This document shows positions 34,447 to 42,602 of a DNA stretch of 64,000 nucleotides, in pieces. The position numbers were made by a program, and so were the translations under genes. Source of the DNA: Vibrio natriegens NBRC 15636 = ATCC 14048 = DSM 759. GTDB lineage: Bacteria > Pseudomonadota > Gammaproteobacteria > Enterobacterales > Vibrionaceae. The DNA lies in assembly GCF_035621455.1 (NCBI RefSeq), contig NZ_CP141823.1, positions 806,001-870,000 on the forward strand, read 5' to 3'. The notes below the pieces were generated by a model. It saw nothing but the letters and a program-made list of their open reading frames with translations, searched no databases and was not told the origin of the DNA. Every line of letters starts with the position of its first letter. The first letter of the stretch is position 1.

Positions 34447-35196
34447 ATGAATTCATCAATGAGAAATCAAGTTAGCGAACAAGAATGGCAGTTACGTGTG
34501 GAATTAGCCGCATGCTACAGACTGGTCGCAGAATTCGGCTGGGACGACTTAATCTTTACCCATATAAGTGTACGAATTCCAGGCCCTGAGCATCATTTTC
34601 TGATCAATCCTTACGGGATGATGTTTGATGAAATTACCGCCTCTGACCTTATCAAAATCGATCAGGATGGTAATAAGCTGCAAGACACACCTCACTCCGT
34701 CAATCACGCTGGATTTATCATCCACAGCTGTATCCATGAGGCGCGTCATGATGTGGGTTGTATTATTCATACACATACGCGAGCTGGTGTCGCGGTCAGC
34801 GCGCAGAAAAATGGCATCTTGCCAATCAGTCAACAGTCAACTTATGTGCTGTCGTCATTGGCTTATCACGACTATGAAGGCGTCGCAGTAAGAGAAGATG
34901 AACAACCTCGTTTGCAGCAAGATCTGGGAGAGGCAACTTTCCTTGTGCTGCGCAATCATGGGCTATTAACGGTAGGCAAAACCGTAGCGGATGCATTTTT
35001 GTCTATGTATGCCTTGGAAACCACCTGCCAAATCCAATTAGCCGCACAATCGGGAGGCAGTGAGCTCATTCACATTGAATCCAAGATTGTCAGCTCGATA
35101 ACTGAAGCGGTGAAAACACAAGGCGTGAATGGTTCCATCGTATGGCCAGCGTTACTGCGCAAACTGGACCGAATCGACCCACGCTACAAAGACTGA
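34447..35196 (+). CDS. Class II aldolase/adducin-family protein
   Basis: A 249-residue protein of the fuculose-1-phosphate aldolase/adducin fold. Zinc-ligand histidines appear in IIHTHTRAGVAVS and in VLRNHGLLTVG; the N-terminal segment LVAEFGWDDLIFTHISVRIPG is typical. Members are aldolases, decarboxylases or epimerases, or lack enzyme activity. Translation is probably coupled to the HD gene (12-base gap; GGGAGAGGCG ribosome-binding site). The likely substrate would follow from the HD enzyme's product. Confidence 0.88.
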   Translation: MNSSMRNQVSEQEWQLRVELAACYRLVAEFGWDDLIFTHISVRIPGPEHHFLINPYGMMFDEITASDLIKIDQDGNKLQDTPHSVNHAGFIIHSCIHEARHDVGCIIHTHTRAGVAVSAQKNGILPISQQSTYVLSSLAYHDYEGVAVREDEQPRLQQDLGEATFLVLRNHGLLTVGKTVADAFLSMYALETTCQIQLAAQSGGSELIHIESKIVSSITEAVKTQGVNGSIVWPALLRKLDRIDPRYKD

Positions 35197-35205
35197 TCAA
35201 TAAAG

Positions 35206-35246
35206 AAAAAGGCGCTGAATCATAAACATGATAAGCGCTTTTTTTG
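35206..35246 (+). terminator. Terminator of the HD/aldolase operon
   Basis: AAAAAGGCGCT and AGCGCTTTTTTT form an imperfect long stem (one unpaired G), with ATCAT / ATGAT pairing inside, followed by a T-run at 35239-35245. Confidence 0.8.
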
Positions 35247-35467
35247 TTTGCCCCAAAGCACACCTGTCGTCATCAAAAATCCTTTTGTCTTCTATCCGGT
35301 TTAACACTCTTATTATTACTTATATGTAAAAATCATTTTCATAAACGACGGATTATCATTTTTAATGAAATAGATAAAATGAGCATAAATAAAACTACAG
35401 GCGAAAAGCGAAAGCTCAGCTACGCTTAACTACTACGCCTACCTATTGATTAGATAAGGGAAATCCA

Positions 35468-36616
35468 ATGGCACTTGAAATCAAACCAGGTCAAACATCG
35501 ATCAAATCTAAAGCGGCTGTCGCATGGGCGGCAGGCGAGCCATTAAAAATGGAAGAAGTGGATGTACAACTGCCTAAAAAAGGTGAAGTTTTAGTCCGTA
35601 TCGTGGCAACTGGCGTTTGTCATACGGACGCATTCACGCTATCTGGTGACGATCCAGAAGGCATCTTCCCTGCGATTCTTGGTCACGAAGGTGGCGGTAT
35701 CGTTGAAATGGTAGGCGAAGGCGTGACTAGTGTTGAAGTTGGTGATCACGTTATTCCTCTTTACACAGCAGAATGTGGCGAGTGTAAGTTCTGTAAGTCA
35801 GGCAAAACGAACCTTTGTCAGGCTGTACGTGAGACGCAAGGTAAAGGCCTAATGCCAGATGGCACAAGCCGCTTCTCAATCAATGGCGAAACAATTTTCC
35901 ATTACATGGGCTGTTCGACGTTTTCTGAGTACACTGTACTACCAGAAATTTCACTAGCGAAAGTAAACAAAGAAGCACCTCTGGAAGAAGTATGTCTACT
36001 TGGCTGTGGTGTGACTACCGGTATGGGCGCAGTACTGAATACAGCAAAAGTTCAGGAAGGCGACACAGTAGCCATCTTTGGCCTAGGCGGCATCGGTCTG
36101 TCTGCAATCATTGGTGCACGTATGGCTGGCGCTAGCCGCATCATCGGTATCGATATCAATGAGAGTAAATTCGATCTTGCGAAACAGCTTGGCGCAACCG
36201 ATGTGATTAACCCTCAGAAATTCGACAAGCCAATTCAGGAAGTCATTGTTGAAATGACAGATGGCGGCGTTGATTTCTCGTTTGAATGTATCGGTAACGT
36301 CAACGTGATGCGTCAGGCTCTTGAATGCTGTCACAAAGGCTGGGGTGAGTCAGTCATCATCGGTGTAGCTGGTGCAGGTCAAGAGATCTCTACCCGCCCA
36401 TTCCAACTGGTAACTGGCCGCGTATGGCGAGGCAGTGCGTTCGGTGGCGTAAAAGGCCGATCTGAGCTTCCAGAAATTGTAGAAAAATACATGGCAGGTG
36501 AATTCGGTCTACAAGAATTCATTACTCACACTATGGGACTTGAAGACGTCAACGAGGCGTTCGACCTGATGCATGAAGGTAAGAGTATCCGTAGCGTGAT
36601 TCACATGGACAAATAA
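35468..36616 (+). CDS. frmA: S-(hydroxymethyl)glutathione dehydrogenase / class III alcohol dehydrogenase
   Basis: A 382-residue zinc-dependent enzyme oxidising S-hydroxymethylglutathione to S-formylglutathione; it also acts on S-nitrosoglutathione. It has catalytic zinc ligands in GVCHTDAF and LGHEGGGI, the structural zinc cluster CGECKFCKSGKTNLC, the NAD loop FGLGGIGLSAI, and MGCSTFSEYTV, a class III signature. It forms a formaldehyde-detoxification pair with the esterase 89 bases downstream. No FrmR repressor gene is adjacent. Confidence 0.96.
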   Translation: MALEIKPGQTSIKSKAAVAWAAGEPLKMEEVDVQLPKKGEVLVRIVATGVCHTDAFTLSGDDPEGIFPAILGHEGGGIVEMVGEGVTSVEVGDHVIPLYTAECGECKFCKSGKTNLCQAVRETQGKGLMPDGTSRFSINGETIFHYMGCSTFSEYTVLPEISLAKVNKEAPLEEVCLLGCGVTTGMGAVLNTAKVQEGDTVAIFGLGGIGLSAIIGARMAGASRIIGIDINESKFDLAKQLGATDVINPQKFDKPIQEVIVEMTDGGVDFSFECIGNVNVMRQALECCHKGWGESVIIGVAGAGQEISTRPFQLVTGRVWRGSAFGGVKGRSELPEIVEKYMAGEFGLQEFITHTMGLEDVNEAFDLMHEGKSIRSVIHMDK

Positions 36617-36625
36617 TGTCTCTGC

Positions 36626-36647
36626 AGGCTCTCCCTAGGGAGAGCCT
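36626..36647 (+). terminator. Hairpin between frmA and fghA
   Basis: AGGCTCTCCC TAGGGAGAGCCT is a nearly perfect palindrome (at least 9-bp arms) followed by TATTGTATT. It may reduce, rather than stop, readthrough into the cognate esterase gene. Confidence 0.6.
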
Positions 36648-36705
36648 TATTGTATTAACGGTGTCCTGCCGTTGAATCTAATTTCTGCTTCTTAAGAGTT
36701 TATTC

Positions 36706-37545
36706 ATGATGATAGAAAACGTAAGTCAGGCCAAAGTTTTTGGTGGCTGGCACAAACAATACACTCACGAATCTAGTTCACTGAATTGCCAAATGCGATT
36801 CGCTATTTTCCTGCCGCCAAACGCGACAAAGTCCCACCCAGTACCAGTGCTTTACTGGCTATCGGGTCTCACTTGTAGCGATGAAAACTTCATGCAGAAA
36901 GCTGGCGCATTTCGTATGGCTGCCGAACTTGGCATCGCCATTGTTGCCCCAGACACCAGCCCTCGTGGCGAAGGTGTGGCAGATGATGAAAATTACGACC
37001 TCGGTCAGGGTGCTGGTTTTTATCTTAATGCAACTCAGGCACCTTGGTCACAGCACTACTTCATGTATGACTACATCACGAAAGAACTACCAGCAATCAT
37101 CGAAAACAATTTCCCGGTTTCTGATGTGAAGTCTATTTCTGGCCACAGCATGGGCGGGCATGGTGCACTGACTATCGGCTTAAAAAATGCCGATCAGTAT
37201 CGCTCAATTTCAGCATTTAGCCCTATCAGTAACCCTATTCAGTGTCCTTGGGGCCAAAAAGCGTTTACCGCTTATTTAGGTACCGATATCGAAAACTGGA
37301 AACAATATGATGCGAGTGAGTTGCTGAAACAAGGTCCATCACCATTGGCTATTCTGGTTGATCAGGGCGACGCAGACGGGTTCCTGAGTGAACAACTTAA
37401 ACCTGAACTTCTCGTTGCGGCGGCGAATAAGCATGGTTCAGAACTAACGCTTCGAATGCAGCCAGGTTATGATCACAGTTATTACTTCATCTCGAGCTTT
37501 ATTGATGACCATTTGAACTTTCATGCCAAGTATTTGTTCGAGTAA
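36706..37545 (+). CDS. fghA: S-formylglutathione hydrolase
   Basis: A 279-residue alpha/beta hydrolase (esterase D family). The nucleophile is in SGHSMGGHGAL; the acid and base come from the DQGDADGFL and GYDHSYYFI segments. LPVPVLYWLSGLTC-like sequence near residue 45 is the oxyanion region. It hydrolyses S-formylglutathione to formate and glutathione, completing the route begun by the dehydrogenase upstream. The start may be either of two adjacent ATG codons (36706 or 36709). Confidence 0.95.
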   Translation: MMIENVSQAKVFGGWHKQYTHESSSLNCQMRFAIFLPPNATKSHPVPVLYWLSGLTCSDENFMQKAGAFRMAAELGIAIVAPDTSPRGEGVADDENYDLGQGAGFYLNATQAPWSQHYFMYDYITKELPAIIENNFPVSDVKSISGHSMGGHGALTIGLKNADQYRSISAFSPISNPIQCPWGQKAFTAYLGTDIENWKQYDASELLKQGPSPLAILVDQGDADGFLSEQLKPELLVAAANKHGSELTLRMQPGYDHSYYFISSFIDDHLNFHAKYLFE

Positions 37546-37569
37546 GTTGTTAATAAGTAACATAATAAT

Positions 37570-37600
37570 AAGCCACCCCAAAAAGGTGGCTTTATTCTTT
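37570..37600 (+). terminator. Terminator of fghA
   Basis: An 8-bp stem AAGCCACC / GGTGGCTT with a 7-nt loop and a TATTCTTTTTT tail. Confidence 0.85.
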
Positions 37601-37937
37601 TTTGAATATCTATTCGTTATTCAGAAATATTATTAATTTTAAAATTGAATTGAAAATGTTAATTTTCTTCTAATATTTATTAATTGATAATTATATCGAT
37701 TTTTATTGAATAGTACTTAAAATACGCTAAGAGTCCTAATATTCCTCTAATCCCTGCATTTCATCGTTCATTTATTTAAGAAGTCACGTAATAGCCTTGA
37801 CGTAAAGTAAGCGTAAGGTTACTTTTCAAACAAGATATATTTTTGCAACCTTATCCATTTATTCAAATCATCGAAACCTTAAATAAATCACGGCTAGCGT
37901 CGCTTTCTCTAGCTCAGTAAAAGCATAAAACTCCAAA
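37601..37937. other. AT-rich intergenic region
   Basis: About 340 bases, very AT-rich from 37610 to 37720, with no convincing ORF on either strand. It must hold the promoter of the periplasmic protein/cyclase pair. Confidence 0.5.
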
Positions 37938-38411
37938 ATGAATAGAATGAAAAAGATACTCGTATTAGGCTTGCTGTGTTTTGCCCCTTTTATTTCTGCA
38001 CATACCGTTTCATTTAGTAACGGTCCGCAAAAGTCCAGTGTGGCATTGGAATTAGAAGACATTCAATCGTTGCCAGAAACCACTTACACCACCGAGTTAC
38101 CTTGGAGTAAAGGGGAGTCTGAGTTTACTGGAGTAAAGCTGAGTGACTTACTCACTTACGTATATGGTGATATTCCAGCGCAAATCGATATCAGTGGTTT
38201 AAACAATTACCACGCGACCGTAACGCGACCAGATATCGTTAGATATGAGCCGATTTTGGCCTATCAAAAAGATAAACATTACATAAAAATCAGGGACAAA
38301 GGCCCATATTGGGTTGTATATCCGCTGAACCTTTACCCAGAGCTAAATCGATCCGCATATCATGCCCAAATGGTCTGGCAGGTGAATGAAATTAAATTGA
38401 TAAAGAAATAA
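37938..38411 (+). CDS. Small periplasmic protein, degenerate molybdopterin-oxidoreductase (SUOX) fold
   Basis: A 157-residue protein with a signal peptide (MKKILVLGLLCFAPFISA, with a preceding MNR). The mature part resembles the oxidoreductase molybdopterin-binding fold: TELPWSKGESEFTGVKLSDLLTYV, YHATVTRPDIVRYEPILAYQKD and GPYWVVYPLN. The cofactor-ligand cysteine of true sulfite oxidases is not seen, so it may bind a ligand rather than catalyse. Its stop overlaps the ATG of the cyclase gene (TAATG), so the two are translationally coupled. I infer a periplasmic sensory partner for the cyclase. Confidence 0.7.
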   Translation: MNRMKKILVLGLLCFAPFISAHTVSFSNGPQKSSVALELEDIQSLPETTYTTELPWSKGESEFTGVKLSDLLTYVYGDIPAQIDISGLNNYHATVTRPDIVRYEPILAYQKDKHYIKIRDKGPYWVVYPLNLYPELNRSAYHAQMVWQVNEIKLIKK

Positions 38412-39508
38412 TGAAATTATCAGATACCTATCCACTCAAGCCCCAAAAGTGGCGATACACAACACTCAGCAAACTGCTGCTGTTCGTCTTTGCTACCTCT
38501 TTATTACTCGCGAATGTCGTGCTACTTCAACAAACGCGTGCATTAGCGCAAAACTTTACTAACGAGCAAAAACAAGCCACGTGGTTTTTGTTTCAGCTGT
38601 CTAAAGAGCTGTCGGAACTAGTTGGAGAAGCTCGTCGGCTTGATGAAGACATACAGGACATAAATGGCGCAGAGCTACAGTATGAGCTCGCCTGGAGCCG
38701 CTTTGACTTACTCATCAACAGCGATGATGCGTACACTTTCTTTTCTCGCAACAATATTCAGCAGTATTTTTTAGAACTCTTCGAACAATTCAAGGACCTT
38801 GAGCCTTTTCTTGTCGAGGCGAGCAACGGAGATCGTCAGGCGGCAGCCCAGTTTTATCGCTCAACCCAGACGCTGTACTTAGACTTAGTGGATTTTGTGA
38901 ATCAAAACTTCCGACTCACCAGCAAAGTATATGAAGCACAAAAAGGTGAAACACAGCGACTGGTACAAGCGCAATATATGTTGTTTGCGACTTTTGTGTT
39001 GTCGACACTTTCTCTTATTTATTTCTTTTACCGCGAATCAAGTTTCCACCGAAAACTAGCACTCAGCGATCCGCTGACAAGACTTGGCAACAGAAGCGCG
39101 CTGTTTGTGACGCTTAGAAAAAACATGCAACAAAAAAACACGTTTTATCTCTGTATCCTGGACTTAAACGGGTTTAAAAAAATTAATGATACTCACGGAC
39201 ACCAAGCTGGCGACAAAGTTTTACGAGCTATCGCTAACCGGCTAAAGTCGATGGAGATCAATAATTTTACCACTTACCGAATGGGTGGTGATGAGTTTGC
39301 CATCGTCGTTCAGGACAAAGCCATCAGCGAAGAAGAAATACAGCGTCATATTAATGCCGTGTTTGATGACCCGGTACTAAAAACAGAAAACGATCATCAA
39401 CTTTCGACCAGTATTGGTATCGCGCGGTATCCGATGGATAGCGATAATATCGACTTCCTTATCAATATCGCAGATAAACGCATGTACAAGATGAAATTCC
39501 AAAGATAG
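38411..39508 (+). CDS. Membrane diguanylate cyclase (GGDEF)
   Basis: A 365-residue protein. A transmembrane helix at about residues 20-40 is followed by a helical periplasmic domain (45-185, with a possible coiled coil near LSELVGEARRLDED), a second transmembrane helix at about 188-207 and a C-terminal GGDEF domain. The active loop is intact GGDEF at residues 292-296, with DPLTRLGNRSAL, LDLNGFKKINDTHGHQAGD and TSIGIARYP as expected. The RxxD product-inhibition site before the loop is absent (INNF). It makes c-di-GMP from GTP, probably under control of the periplasmic protein encoded just upstream. Confidence 0.92.
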   Translation: MKLSDTYPLKPQKWRYTTLSKLLLFVFATSLLLANVVLLQQTRALAQNFTNEQKQATWFLFQLSKELSELVGEARRLDEDIQDINGAELQYELAWSRFDLLINSDDAYTFFSRNNIQQYFLELFEQFKDLEPFLVEASNGDRQAAAQFYRSTQTLYLDLVDFVNQNFRLTSKVYEAQKGETQRLVQAQYMLFATFVLSTLSLIYFFYRESSFHRKLALSDPLTRLGNRSALFVTLRKNMQQKNTFYLCILDLNGFKKINDTHGHQAGDKVLRAIANRLKSMEINNFTTYRMGGDEFAIVVQDKAISEEEIQRHINAVFDDPVLKTENDHQLSTSIGIARYPMDSDNIDFLINIADKRMYKMKFQR

Positions 39509-39532
39509 AACAGAGTGACATCTCAAACATAC

Positions 39533-39564
39533 AAAAGCCCCGCTCTTCAACAAGCGGGGCTTTT
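39533..39564. terminator. Bidirectional terminator between the cyclase and HAD genes
   Basis: A 12-bp stem AAAAGCCCCGCT / AGCGGGGCTTTT with an 8-nt loop, between convergent genes. Confidence 0.9.
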
Positions 39565-39592
39565 CATTACAACTGAGGGTGAGTCTGCGCGA

Positions 39593-40396
39593 CTAGTTGT
39601 TCAGAAATTTTTCTTTCAGCACAGTGAGGACACCAGATTCCTGATTGCTTGGCGCAGAAAAACGGGCGATTTTCTTAATCTCTTCATGAGCATTGGCCAC
39701 CGCATAAGAGTGCTCGCTCACTTGCAGCATTTCCAAATCATTTAGGTAATCACCAAATGTCATCGTCTCTGCAGGTGTGAAATTCATGGTTTGTTGAAGA
39801 TACTGAATTGCCGCCCCTTTAGAAGCTTTTGCGTTCATCACATCTAGCCAGATTTTGGCACTAACAACGACTTTATGTGAGTCACCAAACTGGCCGTTCA
39901 TCGTCGGGAAGACTAACTCTTCTGAACCGTCAAAATGGCAGATCGCAACTTTAATGAACTCATCGTCAACCTGAAGCAAATCGTCGACGTTTTCACAGCG
40001 ATGGTAGTACTTTTGAAACTCTTCCAACGTTTTTTGATCCTGAATTTCGATATAAGCCGAACGCTTACCACACAGAACAATGTGTGCCCCATCTATGCCG
40101 CGCGCCGCTTTGATTATCTCTGCTACTTCAGGTTTCGGAATGGTACAGCTATAGAGTTCTTTATCTTTGTGTATCACCAAAGTGCCATTTTCTGCCACGT
40201 ACAGAATGCGATCCTGAATCGGAGCGAAAGTGTCACGCAAGCTATAATATTGACGACCAGAGGCAGCCGAAAACAAAATACCTTGTTCCTCTAATCGTAA
40301 AAAGACATCGAAGAATTCTGGGTCTAAACGACCGTACTGATCGAGTAGCGTGCCATCCATATCGGAGGCGATAAATTTAATGCTAGCTTGTGACAT
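39593..40396 (-). CDS. Cof-type HAD phosphatase
   Basis: A 267-residue HAD-IIB (Cof) protein. It starts IKFIASDMDGTLLDQYGRL (motif I), and contains FSAASGRQYYSL (motif II), AKASKGAAIQYL (motif III Lys) and TMTFGDYLNDLEML (motif IV). The family dephosphorylates sugar phosphates, FMN and other small metabolites in the cytosol. A close paralogue in E. coli is YbiV. The substrate is not predictable. Confidence 0.9.
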   Translation of the reverse strand: MSQASIKFIASDMDGTLLDQYGRLDPEFFDVFLRLEEQGILFSAASGRQYYSLRDTFAPIQDRILYVAENGTLVIHKDKELYSCTIPKPEVAEIIKAARGIDGAHIVLCGKRSAYIEIQDQKTLEEFQKYYHRCENVDDLLQVDDEFIKVAICHFDGSEELVFPTMNGQFGDSHKVVVSAKIWLDVMNAKASKGAAIQYLQQTMNFTPAETMTFGDYLNDLEMLQVSEHSYAVANAHEEIKKIARFSAPSNQESGVLTVLKEKFLNN

Positions 40397-40545
40397 GAAC
40401 TAAAACTCTAATTAGGGAAGGAAAACAGCGATAGCGTTTAAGGTACAGGATCGTGAGTGAATCTCAAGTATAGTTGTTAATATAGTAATCCTGATTCAAA
40501 CAGGTACAATCCTCGCTCAAATTTTTACTCGCGCGGATACACATC

Positions 40546-42225
40546 ATGCACTCGCCTGGACATTGCTTTACTCGTTTTACTGCTGATATTTCTGGTTATG
40601 AGTTACCAGAGCAGTTTACGTTTCCGTTCTATTACACACCGCATCCTCTATGCGTATTAGCCGCTGAACAACTGCAACTGCACTTAATCACGCAAAATGA
40701 CTTTGAGCATGACTTTGGGTTAGAGGATAAGCAAGCGGGACGAGGGAAAATGTTCGGCGTGCTTTTGGTACAAAATCAACAAGGTGAGCTAGGGTATCTC
40801 AGTGCTTTCTCCGGCAAGATCGCCGATCAAAACTTGTTGCCTGGGTTTGTACCACCAGTGTATGACATGCTGACAGATGAAGGTTTTTTCCGCGCTGAAA
40901 CCGACGCCATCAATGCAATCAATGCCGAATACAAGCAGTGTGCAGATAACCCCGAATTAATTGAGCTCAAAGCAGAGATTCAAGCCGATCGCGCTTCATA
41001 CCAGCAAGAAGAACAGGCGCAACGCCAAATCATGATAGACGGCCGCGCGAATCGAAAACTGCAGCGTAAACAGGGTGAGCAAACACTAGGTCCCGATGAA
41101 CTAAAGACGTTGTTAGACGACTTGGGTAAGCAAAGTGTGGCCGAGAAAAATGCGCTCAAATACCTCAAGATGGCGTGGGATGAAAAACTGGCAGTGAAAG
41201 AGCAGCGTTTAGCCACTTTAAAACATGAACTTTCAGAACTTAAAGAGCGCCGAAAAACACTGTCTAACGCGTTACAGCATAAACTGCACAGACAGTACCG
41301 GTTTCTTAACGACTTAGGCGAAGAACGCGATTTAGTGGATATTTTTGCCAATACCACGAATCCGGTGCCACCAGCAGGCGCAGGTGAATGTGCTGCCCCG
41401 AAACTGCTTCAGTACGCGTTTAAACATGGCTTTAAACCGCTGGCGCTTGCCGAGTTCTGGTGGGGGGAATCACCAAAGTCAGAAGTGCGCCAGCACAAGA
41501 AGTTTTACCCATCGTGCAACAGTAAGTGCCAACCGATACTAGGCCACATGCTGCAAGGTATGAACGTCGAACCCAACCCGCTGGCAGAAAACTGGGCAGA
41601 AGACAAAGAACTGGAAATTCTCTATCAGGACGAAGCCATGGTTGTAGTAAACAAGCCATCAGGTTTGCTGTCTGTTCCGGGCAAAACCATCAAAGACTCG
41701 GCGTACACAAGGCTACAGGCAATGTTCCCTGACGTTGAAGGGCCTTTTGTCATCCATCGCTTAGATATGGCGACATCAGGCATTTTGGTGTTTGCACTGA
41801 CCAAACGCGCGAATAAAAGCTTACAGAAGCAGTTCATGGCTCGTGGCGTACAAAAACGCTACATGGCTCTGCTGGAAGGTGAACTTAGTGATGCCGAGGG
41901 TGATATCTCATTACCTATGCGTGGTGACCCAGAAGATCGCCCGCGCCAATTGGTTTGCTTTGAGCATGGTAAACCAGCGGAGACGCACTGGCAGTTGATT
42001 GAAGTTAAAAATGGCCGTAGCAAGGTGTATATGTACCCTAAAACTGGCCGTACCCACCAACTGCGTGTCCATAGCGCTCATCACATGGGGTTAAATATGC
42101 CAATGGTCGGCGATGGCCTGTATGGCGAAAAGGCGAATCGCTTACACCTGCATGCAGAAATGCTGGAACTGGATCATCCATACAGCAAAGAGCGCATGAG
42201 CTTCCATGCCGATTGTGAGTTTTGA
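40546..42225 (+). CDS. RluA-family pseudouridine synthase with long N-terminal extension
   Basis: A 559-residue protein. The C-terminal about 200 residues are the RluA catalytic domain: VVVNKPSGLLSVPGK, HRLDMATSGILVFA with catalytic Asp407, and KTGRTHQLRVHSAH. The first about 340 residues are an extension, with an alpha/beta start (residues 1-120), a charged helical coiled-coil region (about 130-260) and a segment with HKKFYPSCNSKC and LGHMLQG. E. coli RluA is 219 residues, so this is a long form of the family. It probably modifies rRNA or tRNA uridines. The target RNA is unknown. Confidence 0.9.
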   Translation: MHSPGHCFTRFTADISGYELPEQFTFPFYYTPHPLCVLAAEQLQLHLITQNDFEHDFGLEDKQAGRGKMFGVLLVQNQQGELGYLSAFSGKIADQNLLPGFVPPVYDMLTDEGFFRAETDAINAINAEYKQCADNPELIELKAEIQADRASYQQEEQAQRQIMIDGRANRKLQRKQGEQTLGPDELKTLLDDLGKQSVAEKNALKYLKMAWDEKLAVKEQRLATLKHELSELKERRKTLSNALQHKLHRQYRFLNDLGEERDLVDIFANTTNPVPPAGAGECAAPKLLQYAFKHGFKPLALAEFWWGESPKSEVRQHKKFYPSCNSKCQPILGHMLQGMNVEPNPLAENWAEDKELEILYQDEAMVVVNKPSGLLSVPGKTIKDSAYTRLQAMFPDVEGPFVIHRLDMATSGILVFALTKRANKSLQKQFMARGVQKRYMALLEGELSDAEGDISLPMRGDPEDRPRQLVCFEHGKPAETHWQLIEVKNGRSKVYMYPKTGRTHQLRVHSAHHMGLNMPMVGDGLYGEKANRLHLHAEMLELDHPYSKERMSFHADCEF

Positions 42226-42545
42226 ACTTACCAAGCTATTGATTGATAATATGATTCATTTTTGCAACAAGTTCATTATAGTGATGAGAAATTACTCTAG
42301 TAGTGAATAACAGCTACTACCTTTTTATATACCAAAAAATAATTTTTTTGAGTTTTTTATCAGCGCCCTAAATAAATAAAAATTAACAATAAATCAACTT
42401 AAAATTACATTTTGTTACAATTTTTAATATTAAGCAACATTGAGCTCAAAAAATATGCAGCTAGGATCGAAGGTAATATCCCGTTGCCAGCTTGAAAGTG
42501 CTGTCTATTTCATTGGTAGGTTGGTAGTTCGCTAATCAACAAAAA
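42226..42545. other. AT-rich leader of the giant lipoprotein gene
   Basis: About 320 bases, strongly AT-rich, with no convincing ORF. It likely holds the promoter of the 1808-residue lipoprotein. A large inverted repeat follows at 42546-42582. Confidence 0.5.
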
Positions 42546-42582
42546 ATATGAATTAACACAAACACGTTGTGTTAATTCATAT
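42546..42582. repeat. Large perfect palindrome upstream of the giant lipoprotein
   Basis: Perfect 16-base arms (ATATGAATTAACACAA and its reverse complement) separated by five bases (ACACG). It ends nine bases before the GGAG ribosome-binding site at 42592. Neither strand has a terminator T-run after it. It could be an operator for a dimeric regulator or an mRNA hairpin. Confidence 0.9.
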
Positions 42583-42602
42583 AAACCTATCGGAGAAGCA
42601 GC

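Noticed and set aside
35244..35429. 61-codon ORF ahead of frmA
   Set aside because: Low-complexity hydrophobic sequence starting inside a terminator with no ribosome-binding site; probable chance ORF.
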